Of a DNA stretch of 5,683 nt, positions 1 to 5,672 are shown piece after piece. How positions within the stretch are numbered: position 1 is the stretch's first letter; every line of letters starts with the position of its first letter. The translations under genes and the position numbers were made by a program. The DNA lies in NCBI GenBank assembly GCA_903924715.1, contig CAIYCP010000225.1, forward strand, positions 1 through 5,683, written 5' to 3'. Origin of the DNA: an uncultured beta proteobacterium (GTDB taxonomy: Bacteria; Pseudomonadota; Gammaproteobacteria; Burkholderiales; Burkholderiaceae_B). The notes under the pieces were generated by a model. That model was not told the DNA's origin and ran no database searches. It saw only the letters and a list, made by a program, of their open reading frames with translations.

Positions 1-38
1 AAGATCAGCGAGGCTGCGATGAGTTTTCTTATATTCAT
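1..38 (-). CDS. Partial exported protein, N-terminus only (cut by window edge)
   Basis: Reading leftward from an ATG at 38-36, twelve codons run without a stop to the window edge and give MNIRKLIAASLI. This has a short basic start followed by a hydrophobic stretch, as in the first part of a Sec signal peptide. An AAGGA ribosome-binding site (complement of 49-53) lies 10 nt before the ATG. Bug/TctC proteins often begin this way, and three others occur in this window, so a fourth Bug protein is a reasonable guess, but nothing of the mature domain is visible. The gene would be transcribed divergently from the Bug gene at 327. It could also be any other secreted or inner-membrane protein, or a chance open stretch. 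Confidence 0.42.
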   Translation of the reverse strand, partial: MNIRKLIAASLI

Positions 39-326
39 ATGATGAAGATCCTTGTCTCTATTTTTCGCTGTCAGGATTCTAGTGATCCGATGAGCGTACT
101 GACCCTAGGCAGCGCCCTTCACCTTAAAACTCGGTCTAACATCCGTCAAGCCAAAAGAATGTTGCTGCTCACACCCGCACTGAAACATCTCGAGGGCGAC
201 TTCCGTATAGCGTTTAGATCTAATTTTGTGCACTGCAGCGAGGTGGTTTTTACCCAATACTAGTGTCATAGGCTCGCCCTATACTAGACAGACAAGCTCG
301 CTTCGCTCAATACTAGGAAATAACAG
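39..326. other. Divergent intergenic region, with possible LysR HTH relic
   Basis: This 288-nt stretch separates the possible leftward gene from the Bug gene at 327. It should hold the promoters of both, but no convincing -35/-10 pair is visible on either strand. The best minus-strand candidate is TTGACG (complement of 144-149), with only a poor -10 (TAAGGT) 17 nt further on. A plus-strand reading frame at 39-263 lacks a ribosome-binding site and is probably not a working gene. Its residues 21-71 nevertheless resemble a LysR-type winged helix-turn-helix with small deletions: RSNIRQAKRMLLLTPAL, then KHLEGDF, then FRSN. This could be a decayed regulator fragment or chance. The last 70 nt hold the repeat cluster listed separately. 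Confidence 0.4.
260..287. repeat. Bulged inverted repeat in the leader of the first Bug gene
   Basis: CTAGT (260-264) and ATAGG (268-272) pair with CCTAT (278-282) and ACTAG (283-287). This gives ten base pairs, a 3-nt bulge (GTC) and a 5-nt loop (CTCGC). No T-run follows, so it is not an intrinsic terminator. The motif ATACTAG recurs at 257-263, 281-287 and 310-316, the last copy leading directly into the ribosome-binding site of the gene at 327. The structure could be an operator or an mRNA leader fold; its role is unknown. Confidence 0.4.
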
Positions 327-1310
327 ATGGCCTTCACCTTTCTAAAGCTCTTCGCGGTCGTAGCGGTCATGGCCTCTACAACAGAAGTTGGCGCACAAAC
401 GAAAGAGACTTTTCCGGACAGGCCAATTACCGTCGTCGTGGCTTATCCAGCAGGGCAAGCGGTTGACTCTCTGGCGCGTCTGATCGGAGAAGGTCTCACG
501 AAATATTTAGGGCAACCAATCATTATTGATAACAAAGCGGGTGCGGGCGGCACGATTGGAAGTAAGTATCTGATTCGCATGCCACCTGATGGCTACACCC
601 TGGGTATGAATGCAAGCGGGCCTCTAGGAATTGCTCCCCATCTTTTCAAAGAAGCAAATTACGATCCACGTAAAGACTTCACGCCAATCATGGCCGTCGC
701 CGCGGTCGCACAAACACTCGTCGTATCCTCAAAATCAAATATCCGATCGGTAGCCGACCTGATTGCCGCAGCCAATGCGAAACCAAACAGCCTAAATTTC
801 GGCTCGCCTGGCAACGGATCTACCAGCCATTTGACTCAAGAAATGTTCAAACAAGTCGCTGGCATAAAAATGCAGCATGTACCCTACAAGGGCGGGTCCG
901 CCGCCTTGACTGACTTACTAGGGGGCCAAATCGAGGTGCTCTTTGAAGCAGCTCCGTTGGTCATACCGTTTATCAATCGAGGCGAATTGCGCGCGCTCGC
1001 GGTGAGTACTGCGAATTCGATCGACACGCTACCGTCTGTGCCGACCATTGCCTCGCAAGGGTTGTCGGGCTTTGAGGCTGTTGGCTGGATGGGTGTTGTG
1101 GGCCCTGCCAACATGGATCCTGTGCGGGTTGAAATTTTATCAAAAGCACTTAAACAAACTGTGTCTGACCCAGCTATTCGCGCCAAACTTGATTCGACCG
1201 GAATGTTAACGATTGGCGGGTCTCCACAAGAATTTTCAGAGTTCATCAAGACAGAATATACAAAGTGGGGGGATGTCATTCAAAAGGCCGGCGTCAAACT
1301 TGAACAATAG
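327..1310 (+). CDS. Bug/TctC-family periplasmic solute-binding protein (first of three)
   Basis: This is a secreted binding protein of the tripartite tricarboxylate transporter family, which captures small carboxylates in the periplasm. Its length of 327 residues is usual for the family. Residues 1-23 form a Sec signal peptide (Lys7, hydrophobic core, cleavage likely after VGA23). The mature part shows the Bug hallmarks in order: FPDRPITVVV (29-38), the ligand loop PAGQAVD (41-47), GAGGTIG (72-78), PPDGYTLGMN (86-95), HVPYKGG (184-190) and LPSVPT (235-240). Gln44 stands where many relatives have a second Gly. The ATG has an AGGA box 8 nt upstream. The dioxygenase gene follows after 106 nt. 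No membrane subunits (TctA/TctB) are present, as is common for the many orphan Bug genes of Burkholderiales. The ligand cannot be read from the sequence. Confidence 0.95.
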   Translation: MAFTFLKLFAVVAVMASTTEVGAQTKETFPDRPITVVVAYPAGQAVDSLARLIGEGLTKYLGQPIIIDNKAGAGGTIGSKYLIRMPPDGYTLGMNASGPLGIAPHLFKEANYDPRKDFTPIMAVAAVAQTLVVSSKSNIRSVADLIAAANAKPNSLNFGSPGNGSTSHLTQEMFKQVAGIKMQHVPYKGGSAALTDLLGGQIEVLFEAAPLVIPFINRGELRALAVSTANSIDTLPSVPTIASQGLSGFEAVGWMGVVGPANMDPVRVEILSKALKQTVSDPAIRAKLDSTGMLTIGGSPQEFSEFIKTEYTKWGDVIQKAGVKLEQ

Positions 1311-1320
1311 CTTCCTGAAT

Positions 1321-1350
1321 TTGACAGATGAGCGAAGTATCGTGAAAAAT
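1321..1350 (+). promoter_or_regulatory. Candidate sigma-70 promoter for the dioxygenase-Bug pair
   Basis: A perfect -35 hexamer TTGACA (1321-1326) is followed after 18 nt by AAAAAT (1345-1350), a 4-of-6 match to TATAAT. Transcription would begin near 1357, about 60 nt before the dioxygenase ATG and just upstream of the palindrome at 1372-1387. The -10 is weak, so the gene pair may instead be read through from the Bug gene at 327. Confidence 0.35.
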
Positions 1351-1371
1351 GATTTACAAATAAATTGAAGC

Positions 1372-1387
1372 TGCTTTAACTTAAGCA
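1372..1387. promoter_or_regulatory. Palindrome upstream of the dioxygenase gene (possible operator)
   Basis: TGCTTTAACTTAAGCA has two 7-nt arms that match at six of seven positions around a 2-nt centre. It ends 29 nt before the dioxygenase ATG. It resembles the perfect palindrome at 4404-4418, which sits at a similar distance from the third Bug gene. If the candidate promoter at 1321-1350 is real, this site lies just downstream of the transcription start, where a repressor could act. No T-run follows it, so it is not a terminator. Confidence 0.35.
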
Positions 1388-1416
1388 ATAACAAAAATAT
1401 AAGTTCGGAGACAAAG

Positions 1417-2301
1417 ATGGCCCTAGATATTCACCTGAATGGCACCCCACTCGGTCACGAGATTCGCGGCGTCGATCTAAATAACTTAGACGAACAAACG
1501 TTTAAAGAAATTGACGATGCTTATAAAACCTATGGTGTCGTAGTCATCCGAGATCAACAACTGACCCCAGAGCAACAACTCAAGTTTAGTCGTCGCTTTG
1601 GATCCCTAGATCGCTTCGTGTTCGATCGTTTCAACATGAAAGAAAATCCAGAGATTTTCATCGTGTCGAACCTGCTCGACGAGGGAAAGCCTGTTGGCAT
1701 GGAAGATGCAGGGCGTTACTGGCATAGCGATATGTGGTACGTCGCAACACCCCCACGTGGTTCATTCTTATATGCGGTCGAAGTACCGCATGACGGCACG
1801 CGTCCACTTGGAGATACATACTTCGCTAGCACGCGCCATGCCTACGAAACGTTATCCGAGCCGCTCAAAGAACAAGTGAATCAGCTCAGTGCCGTCTTTA
1901 GCTCAAGAAAATATGGCGAGTATGTGGGGCATACACCCGAAAAAGCAAAAGATAATATCTACCTCAAGGAAGTTGTTGCTGCGCGTGAAAAAATTAAGAA
2001 CAACGAGATTACGCACCCTTTGGTTAGAACACATCCCATCACTGGTAAAAAAAGTTTACATGTCGTTCAGGGTGTCATTAGTCAAGTCCTCGGTTTGTCA
2101 GCACAAGCCTCTGAAGAATTAATTGAAACTCTCGTCAACCATGTCATTCGACCAGAAGTTGTGTACCGACATGTTTGGCGCGTTGGAGATATCGTTCTAT
2201 GGGATAACTATGCTGCCTTGCACCGCGCGACAGGTGATTTCAAACTACCGCAGCGGCGGCACATGCATCGCACGACACTCAGCGCACCAAAAACCAACTA
2301 A
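1417..2301 (+). CDS. TauD/TfdA-family Fe(II)/2-oxoglutarate-dependent dioxygenase
   Basis: This is a cytoplasmic non-heme iron oxygenase of 294 residues, the usual family size. Such enzymes couple oxidative decarboxylation of 2-oxoglutarate to hydroxylation of a substrate, often leading to cleavage of a C-S, C-O or C-N bond. The iron-binding triad is complete: His103 and Asp105 (WHSDMWY) and His269 (AALHRATGD). Arg281 and Arg285 match the two C-terminal arginines of TauD; the first binds 2-oxoglutarate, and the second often contacts an acidic substrate. Other family motifs are GVVVIRDQ (40-47), GDTYFAS (132-138) and HPLVRTHPITGKKSLHV (200-216). The ATG has GGAG six nt upstream. The gene is 22 nt ahead of a Bug gene and 106 nt behind another, so its substrate may be an imported organic acid. 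Sequence alone does not separate taurine, phenoxyacetate, alkyl sulfate or other substrates. Confidence 0.94.
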   Translation: MALDIHLNGTPLGHEIRGVDLNNLDEQTFKEIDDAYKTYGVVVIRDQQLTPEQQLKFSRRFGSLDRFVFDRFNMKENPEIFIVSNLLDEGKPVGMEDAGRYWHSDMWYVATPPRGSFLYAVEVPHDGTRPLGDTYFASTRHAYETLSEPLKEQVNQLSAVFSSRKYGEYVGHTPEKAKDNIYLKEVVAAREKIKNNEITHPLVRTHPITGKKSLHVVQGVISQVLGLSAQASEELIETLVNHVIRPEVVYRHVWRVGDIVLWDNYAALHRATGDFKLPQRRHMHRTTLSAPKTN

Positions 2302-2310
2302 AACGCATGC

Positions 2311-2314
2311 GGAG
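2311..2314 (+). promoter_or_regulatory. Ribosome-binding site fixing the start of the second Bug gene
   Basis: GGAG ends 9 nt before the ATG at 2324. It decides the start, because the same frame stays open upstream to 2123, inside the dioxygenase gene. Only the 2324 start gives a proper signal peptide. Confidence 0.8.
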
Positions 2315-2323
2315 TCATCACGA

Positions 2324-3313
2324 ATGAATATTTTTGCCAGCCGAGCATTAAAACTATCTTTTTTCTTTAGCTTTGCATTATGCGTACCAAGCTTGCATGC
2401 TCAATCCGAAGTATTTCCAAATAAGGCCGTCACTCTGATCGTACCCTTCCCAGCCGGTGGCTCAGCGGATGCGACGAGCCGCTCGTTGGCTCAAAAGCTT
2501 TCAGCGCGTTGGAAGCAACCTGTCATTGTCGTCAATCGTCCTGGTGCGGGTACAACAATCGGCCTGAATGCAACCGCCACGGCAGCCCCCGATGGTTACA
2601 CGATTGGCATGAATTCTATTTCGCATATTGTGCAGCCGGCAGTCAGAGCAAAATTACCGTACGACTCGGTCGCTGACTTTACGTTTATCTCAAAAGTACT
2701 TGAGGCACCCTTTGTACTGACGGTCAATGCCGCCTTACCCATCAATTCGATTGCCGAGCTCGTCACCTATGCGAAGGCGAATCCCGAAAAACTGAACTAT
2801 GCCTCGTTTGGCGTTGGTTCAGCCGGCCACATATTTTTTGAGATACTGTCTCAACAAACTGGCATTCGCGCAACACACGTGCCTTACAAGGGCACCGGCG
2901 AAGCAACTGTTGCTCAGTTGAATGGTGACTCGCCCTTGATGTTCGACATGATTACGTCACCCCTACAACAAATTCGATCTGGAAAGTTACGCCCGCTGCT
3001 CGTCACAACAGCAACGCGCTCTAACGAATTGCCAAACGTACCAACGAGTCGCGAATCAGGCATCATTGAACTTGAGATGCCCACCTGGTTTGGCATGGTC
3101 GGGCCCAAAGGCATCCCACCAGTGATCGTGGCCGAACTCAACGCAGCCATTGTCGAGGCCCTTAAGGCACCCGACATCGTGGCTTTGATTGAAAAACAAG
3201 GCATGGCCCCCGCGCCGAGCACACCAGCAGAATTTAAGAAGTTTGTACAAGACTCGATTGCGATCATTCAACGGGCGGCTACCTTAGCGGCCATTCCGAA
3301 AGTCGACGATTGA
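2324..3313 (+). CDS. Bug/TctC-family periplasmic solute-binding protein (second)
   Basis: This 329-residue exported protein belongs to the same carboxylate-binding family as the product of the gene at 327 but is clearly diverged from it, so the two are not a recent duplication. The signal peptide spans residues 1-26, with a very aromatic core (LSFFFSFAL) and probable cleavage after LHA26. Family motifs are PFPAGGSAD (41-49), GAGTTIG (74-80), PDGYTIGMN (89-97), HVPYKG (185-190) and LPNVPT (236-241). The segment after HVPYKG reads AQLNGDSPLMFD (197-208), where relatives usually have a form of DLLGGQVDLMFD, so the ligand pocket may differ. The 22-nt gap to the dioxygenase stop indicates joint transcription. 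This is the strongest contextual link in the window between a binding protein and an enzyme. The ligand is unknown. Confidence 0.95.
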   Translation: MNIFASRALKLSFFFSFALCVPSLHAQSEVFPNKAVTLIVPFPAGGSADATSRSLAQKLSARWKQPVIVVNRPGAGTTIGLNATATAAPDGYTIGMNSISHIVQPAVRAKLPYDSVADFTFISKVLEAPFVLTVNAALPINSIAELVTYAKANPEKLNYASFGVGSAGHIFFEILSQQTGIRATHVPYKGTGEATVAQLNGDSPLMFDMITSPLQQIRSGKLRPLLVTTATRSNELPNVPTSRESGIIELEMPTWFGMVGPKGIPPVIVAELNAAIVEALKAPDIVALIEKQGMAPAPSTPAEFKKFVQDSIAIIQRAATLAAIPKVDD

Positions 3314-3338
3314 ATTAAAAGTAGAATAAAAACTAGCT

Positions 3339-3354
3339 GACTTTTCTACAAGTC
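3339..3354 (-). terminator. Weak terminator-like hairpin for the minus-strand genes
   Basis: GACTT (3339-3343) and AAGTC (3350-3354) form a 5-bp stem with a 6-nt loop. Reading leftward, a five-T run (complement of 3328-3332) follows after 6 nt. The stem is short and the T-run is not adjacent, so this is only a possible terminator for the Bug gene ending at 3395. Confidence 0.22.
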
Positions 3355-3366
3355 GTCACTTTTCAG

Positions 3367-3390
3367 AGCGGACACTTTTCTGTCTGTTTT
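3367..3390 (+). terminator. Weak intrinsic-terminator-like hairpin after the second Bug gene
   Basis: AGCGGACA (3367-3374) can pair with TGTCTGTT (3381-3388), including two G-U pairs, around the loop CTTTTC. The T-run TTTT (3387-3390) overlaps the stem foot. It lies 53 nt after the stop codon at 3313. On the minus strand the G-U pairs become mismatches, so it would serve the plus-strand genes only. It is weak. Confidence 0.3.
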
Positions 3391-3394
3391 GTCA

Positions 3395-4369
3395 CTACTT
3401 TGCAGCGGCAGGCTTAGGCTTATCTTTGTAGACACTTGCCCAAAAGGTGATAGCTTCAGCGTAAAATTTTTCAGCCTCAGCAAAGTTAGTTGTAGTCACT
3501 TCGATCGCCATATCCGCAATTTTTTTCTGTGTATCTGGATCTTTCAAGGCATTATTCATCGCAACATTGAAGCGCTCGGCCATCGGTCTAGGCAACGCTT
3601 TGGGCGCATAGACTGCAAACCAACTATCCGCTGTTAGACCTGGCAGACCTGATTCTTCAAAGGTTGGCACATTTGGTAAATAGGCGGCACGTTTCGTGCC
3701 TGACACACCAATCACCACCGCCTTTCCTGTTTTTTCCATCGTGAATGCTTCGGGCGTACCCGTGACACCCGAAGAAATTTGCGCACCTAAAACACTTGTA
3801 ATAATCGCTGCACCACCTGCATACGGGAGAATAGTCATGTCAACGCCAGCCTTCTTGCCAATGACTTCGCCAATCATTTCAGGTACGCCACCGGTCGTTG
3901 GCACTGCGTAATTCGCACGTTTTGGATCTTGTTTGATGTAGTCAATAAACTGCGCAATGTTTTTGATGTTATTTGCAGCCGGCACACTTAAGGCCCAAGG
4001 CAAGGTCGCGATCTTACCGACCATCATAAAGTCACGCGCTGGCGAGTAAGGAACATCAGCAACGATGTAAGGAAGAATTGTGAGTGAGCTGTCGGTGTTC
4101 ACTAAAAATACGGTGCCGTCCGCTGGCGAGTTTTTGACCAACTGCGTTCCGATTTGACCACTTGCACCCGCTTTATTTTCAATGATGATGGGCTGACCCA
4201 GCTCGGCACTCACCTTAGGAGCAATCATGCGCGCTAAGACATCAGTCGCACCACCCGGCACAAAAGGCACGACAAATTTGATTGGAGCCTTAAATTCTTG
4301 CGCAGGCGTCGACGAAATTCCGAACAACAAGCCGAATACAGTCATAACAAGAGCGATCGTTTTTTTCAT
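3395..4369 (-). CDS. Bug/TctC-family periplasmic solute-binding protein (third, divergent)
   Basis: This exported binding protein has 324 residues. The signal peptide MKKTIALVMTVFGLLFGISS continues to probable cleavage after TPA23. Bug motifs are PFVPGGATD (35-43), GASGQIG (68-74) and LPNVPTFEESGLPG (231-244). Two conserved loops depart from the usual form: PADGTVFLVN (82-91) replaces PDGYTL, and LPYAGG (181-186) replaces VPYKG. This suggests a different subfamily and possibly a different ligand from the two plus-strand paralogues. The C-terminus ends in a Lys/Pro/Ala tail. The ATG is preceded 7 nt upstream by a good GAGGTG site (complement of 4377-4382). The gene follows the enolase-superfamily gene on the same strand after 117 nt, so co-transcription is plausible, although the palindrome at 4404-4418 allows separate control. 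Confidence 0.95.
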   Translation of the reverse strand: MKKTIALVMTVFGLLFGISSTPAQEFKAPIKFVVPFVPGGATDVLARMIAPKVSAELGQPIIIENKAGASGQIGTQLVKNSPADGTVFLVNTDSSLTILPYIVADVPYSPARDFMMVGKIATLPWALSVPAANNIKNIAQFIDYIKQDPKRANYAVPTTGGVPEMIGEVIGKKAGVDMTILPYAGGAAIITSVLGAQISSGVTGTPEAFTMEKTGKAVVIGVSGTKRAAYLPNVPTFEESGLPGLTADSWFAVYAPKALPRPMAERFNVAMNNALKDPDTQKKIADMAIEVTTTNFAEAEKFYAEAITFWASVYKDKPKPAAAK

Positions 4370-4403
4370 TTTTTTACACCTCGATAAAGTGATTCATCCA
4401 TTC

Positions 4404-4418
4404 GCTTGAACTTCAAGC
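4404..4418. promoter_or_regulatory. Perfect palindrome upstream of the third Bug gene (possible operator)
   Basis: GCTTGAACTTCAAGC is a perfect 7+1+7 inverted repeat. It lies 34 nt from the Bug start codon at 4369, in the 117-nt gap behind the enolase-superfamily gene. No T-run follows on either strand, so it is not an intrinsic terminator. A regulator-binding site or an mRNA stem are the likely readings. It shares nearly all its bases with the palindrome at 1372-1387. An eight-base palindrome, ACACGTGT (4467-4474), lies further upstream in the same gap. Confidence 0.45.
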
Positions 4419-4486
4419 CCCTCAGCACCGTTTCGTTCTATTCAACTAAACAGCCAATATGGTCTAACACGTGTCTCAGAAATGCC

Positions 4487-5668
4487 TTAACCAGAAATAT
4501 TCGCAGGCCGTGCACGTACAGCCTCTTCATTGATATCTGAGCCCCAACCAGGGCCTTCAGGCAATACGATTTCGCCGTCGACGATTTGAATCGGATGGGT
4601 CATGTATTCGCGCGTAAAGGCGGCCTCATCGACGACGTATTCCATGATGCTGAAATTTGATGTCGCGGCTGAAAAATGCGCGCCCATCAACGAAGATAGT
4701 TGGCCGTGATAGTTATGCGAGGCCACATTAATTTCGTAGCTTTCAGCCATCGTCGCCATTTTGGTCGCTTCTAGCAAGCCATTCCATTGAGGATCAATAA
4801 TGGCCACATCGGCTGCGTTGGCCTCAAGATAAGGACGAAGTGCCTGGCGACCCAACAAGGTTTCAAGCGAAGAAATCCGTGTTGTCGTTGACTGTTTGAC
4901 TTCAGCTAAGCCACGCGGATCTTGTATGTCGACTTCAAGCCACATTAGATTAAAACGCTCAAGCGCGCGTGCAATTCTTTTTGCACCTTCAGGCTTAAAG
5001 TGAAAATTCAGATCGAGTGCTAACTTTACGCCTTTGCCTGCCCCCTGCTCGAATGCAGCAAGAAGCTCAACAATTGTGGCAAGCGTTTTATCGTCGAGAT
5101 TCAACTCAGGAAAACCCGTTCCGATCCCAAAGCCGGGTCGATAATTGTTACAGATACCATTTTCAAAAGACAGAATGTTGGTCTTGAGCGCCTTGAAGCC
5201 ACGTGCTTTAGCCTCTTGCCCCAATGCCACGATATCGCCTAACGAACGCAAAGGTGCCGCATCAAACACGGGTGCGAAGCGCGAACGCAAAGTGCCACAT
5301 TGCGACCAATAGATCGGCAGTTTTTTACGCAAGGCTCCACCAAACAACTGATGCACCGGTACGTTCAACTCTTTTGCTTTTAGATCTAAGCAAGCATTTT
5401 CAAGCGCAGCAATGGCCTGCGCGATCATGCCACCAGAAAAGATGCGCGTCACAGCAAACAGGTTGGCATGAATCAAATTGATTTGCCTTGGGTCTGAGCC
5501 CAGCAGGCTTTGCCCAAGTTTGCGAATGACTCCACCCAGACCAGGTGAAGAACTGCCTTCACTAAACTCTGACCAGCCTATTAAACCCGTATCGGTTGTT
5601 ATTTTTAAGAACGACAGCGTGCGCCAGCCGCCATCTGCGTGCAGGTCTTCTATTGCGGTGATCTTCAA
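4487..5668 (-). CDS. Enolase-superfamily enzyme, mandelate racemase/muconate lactonizing type
   Basis: This is a cytoplasmic Mg-dependent enzyme of 393 residues. The family abstracts the proton next to a carboxylate and forms an enediolate; outcomes include dehydration, racemization and cycloisomerization. The N-terminal capping domain (about 1-120) contains MKITAIED and GLIGWSEFSEG. The barrel shows metal ligands Asp219 (ALDLNFHF), Glu245 (WLEVD) and Glu269 (SSLET), the Asp292-His318 dyad (IIDPQWNG, ASHNYHG) and Glu343 (SIMEY). At the end of strand 2 the motif is Lys162-Thr-Asn164, not the Lys-x-Lys of mandelate racemase, which argues against two-base racemization and favours a dehydratase-like reaction. 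The start is TTG at 5668-5666, backed by AAGGAGA 4 nt upstream; the frame stays open to the window edge, but MKIT is a typical family start. The Bug gene follows downstream on the same strand. The substrate, probably a hydroxy or sugar acid, is not determined. Confidence 0.92.
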   Translation of the reverse strand: MKITAIEDLHADGGWRTLSFLKITTDTGLIGWSEFSEGSSSPGLGGVIRKLGQSLLGSDPRQINLIHANLFAVTRIFSGGMIAQAIAALENACLDLKAKELNVPVHQLFGGALRKKLPIYWSQCGTLRSRFAPVFDAAPLRSLGDIVALGQEAKARGFKALKTNILSFENGICNNYRPGFGIGTGFPELNLDDKTLATIVELLAAFEQGAGKGVKLALDLNFHFKPEGAKRIARALERFNLMWLEVDIQDPRGLAEVKQSTTTRISSLETLLGRQALRPYLEANAADVAIIDPQWNGLLEATKMATMAESYEINVASHNYHGQLSSLMGAHFSAATSNFSIMEYVVDEAAFTREYMTHPIQIVDGEIVLPEGPGWGSDINEEAVRARPANISG

Positions 5669-5672
5669 GCGG

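Noticed and set aside
280..285. TATACT as a -10 box for the first Bug gene
   Set aside because: No -35-like hexamer is found at 15-19 nt upstream and there is no extended -10 TG. The bases belong to the inverted repeat.
255..316. CRISPR or iteron array from the ATACTAG repeats
   Set aside because: The repeats are only seven bases long, three in number and unevenly spaced.
884..1279. Minus-strand open frame of 131 codons
   Set aside because: It lies antisense within the first Bug gene and shows no recognisable domain. The sense frame has full family motifs throughout.
2123..2323. N-terminal extension of the second Bug frame into the dioxygenase gene
   Set aside because: It overlaps an intact gene in another frame, has no export signal at its start, and would bury the clear signal peptide that begins at 2324 behind its own ribosome-binding site.
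2378..2389. Lipoprotein signal around Cys20 of the second Bug protein
   Set aside because: The sequence FALC does not fit a lipobox, which needs a small residue just before the Cys, and LHA at 24-26 is a good ordinary cleavage site.
2914..3271. Two minus-strand open frames
   Set aside because: Both are antisense to the conserved C-terminal half of the second Bug protein and have no family resemblance.
3389..3911. Plus-strand open frames of 82 and 71 codons
   Set aside because: They are antisense shadows of the third Bug gene with no independent support.
4932..4940. Extra half-site ACTTCAAGC of the shared palindrome, and CTTCAAGC at 5663-5670
   Set aside because: Both lie in coding sequence of the enolase-superfamily gene and lack the second arm; they are expected by chance and caution against over-reading the motif.
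5224..5481. Plus-strand open frame of 85 codons
   Set aside because: It is antisense to the enolase-superfamily gene, whose motifs are continuous across the region.
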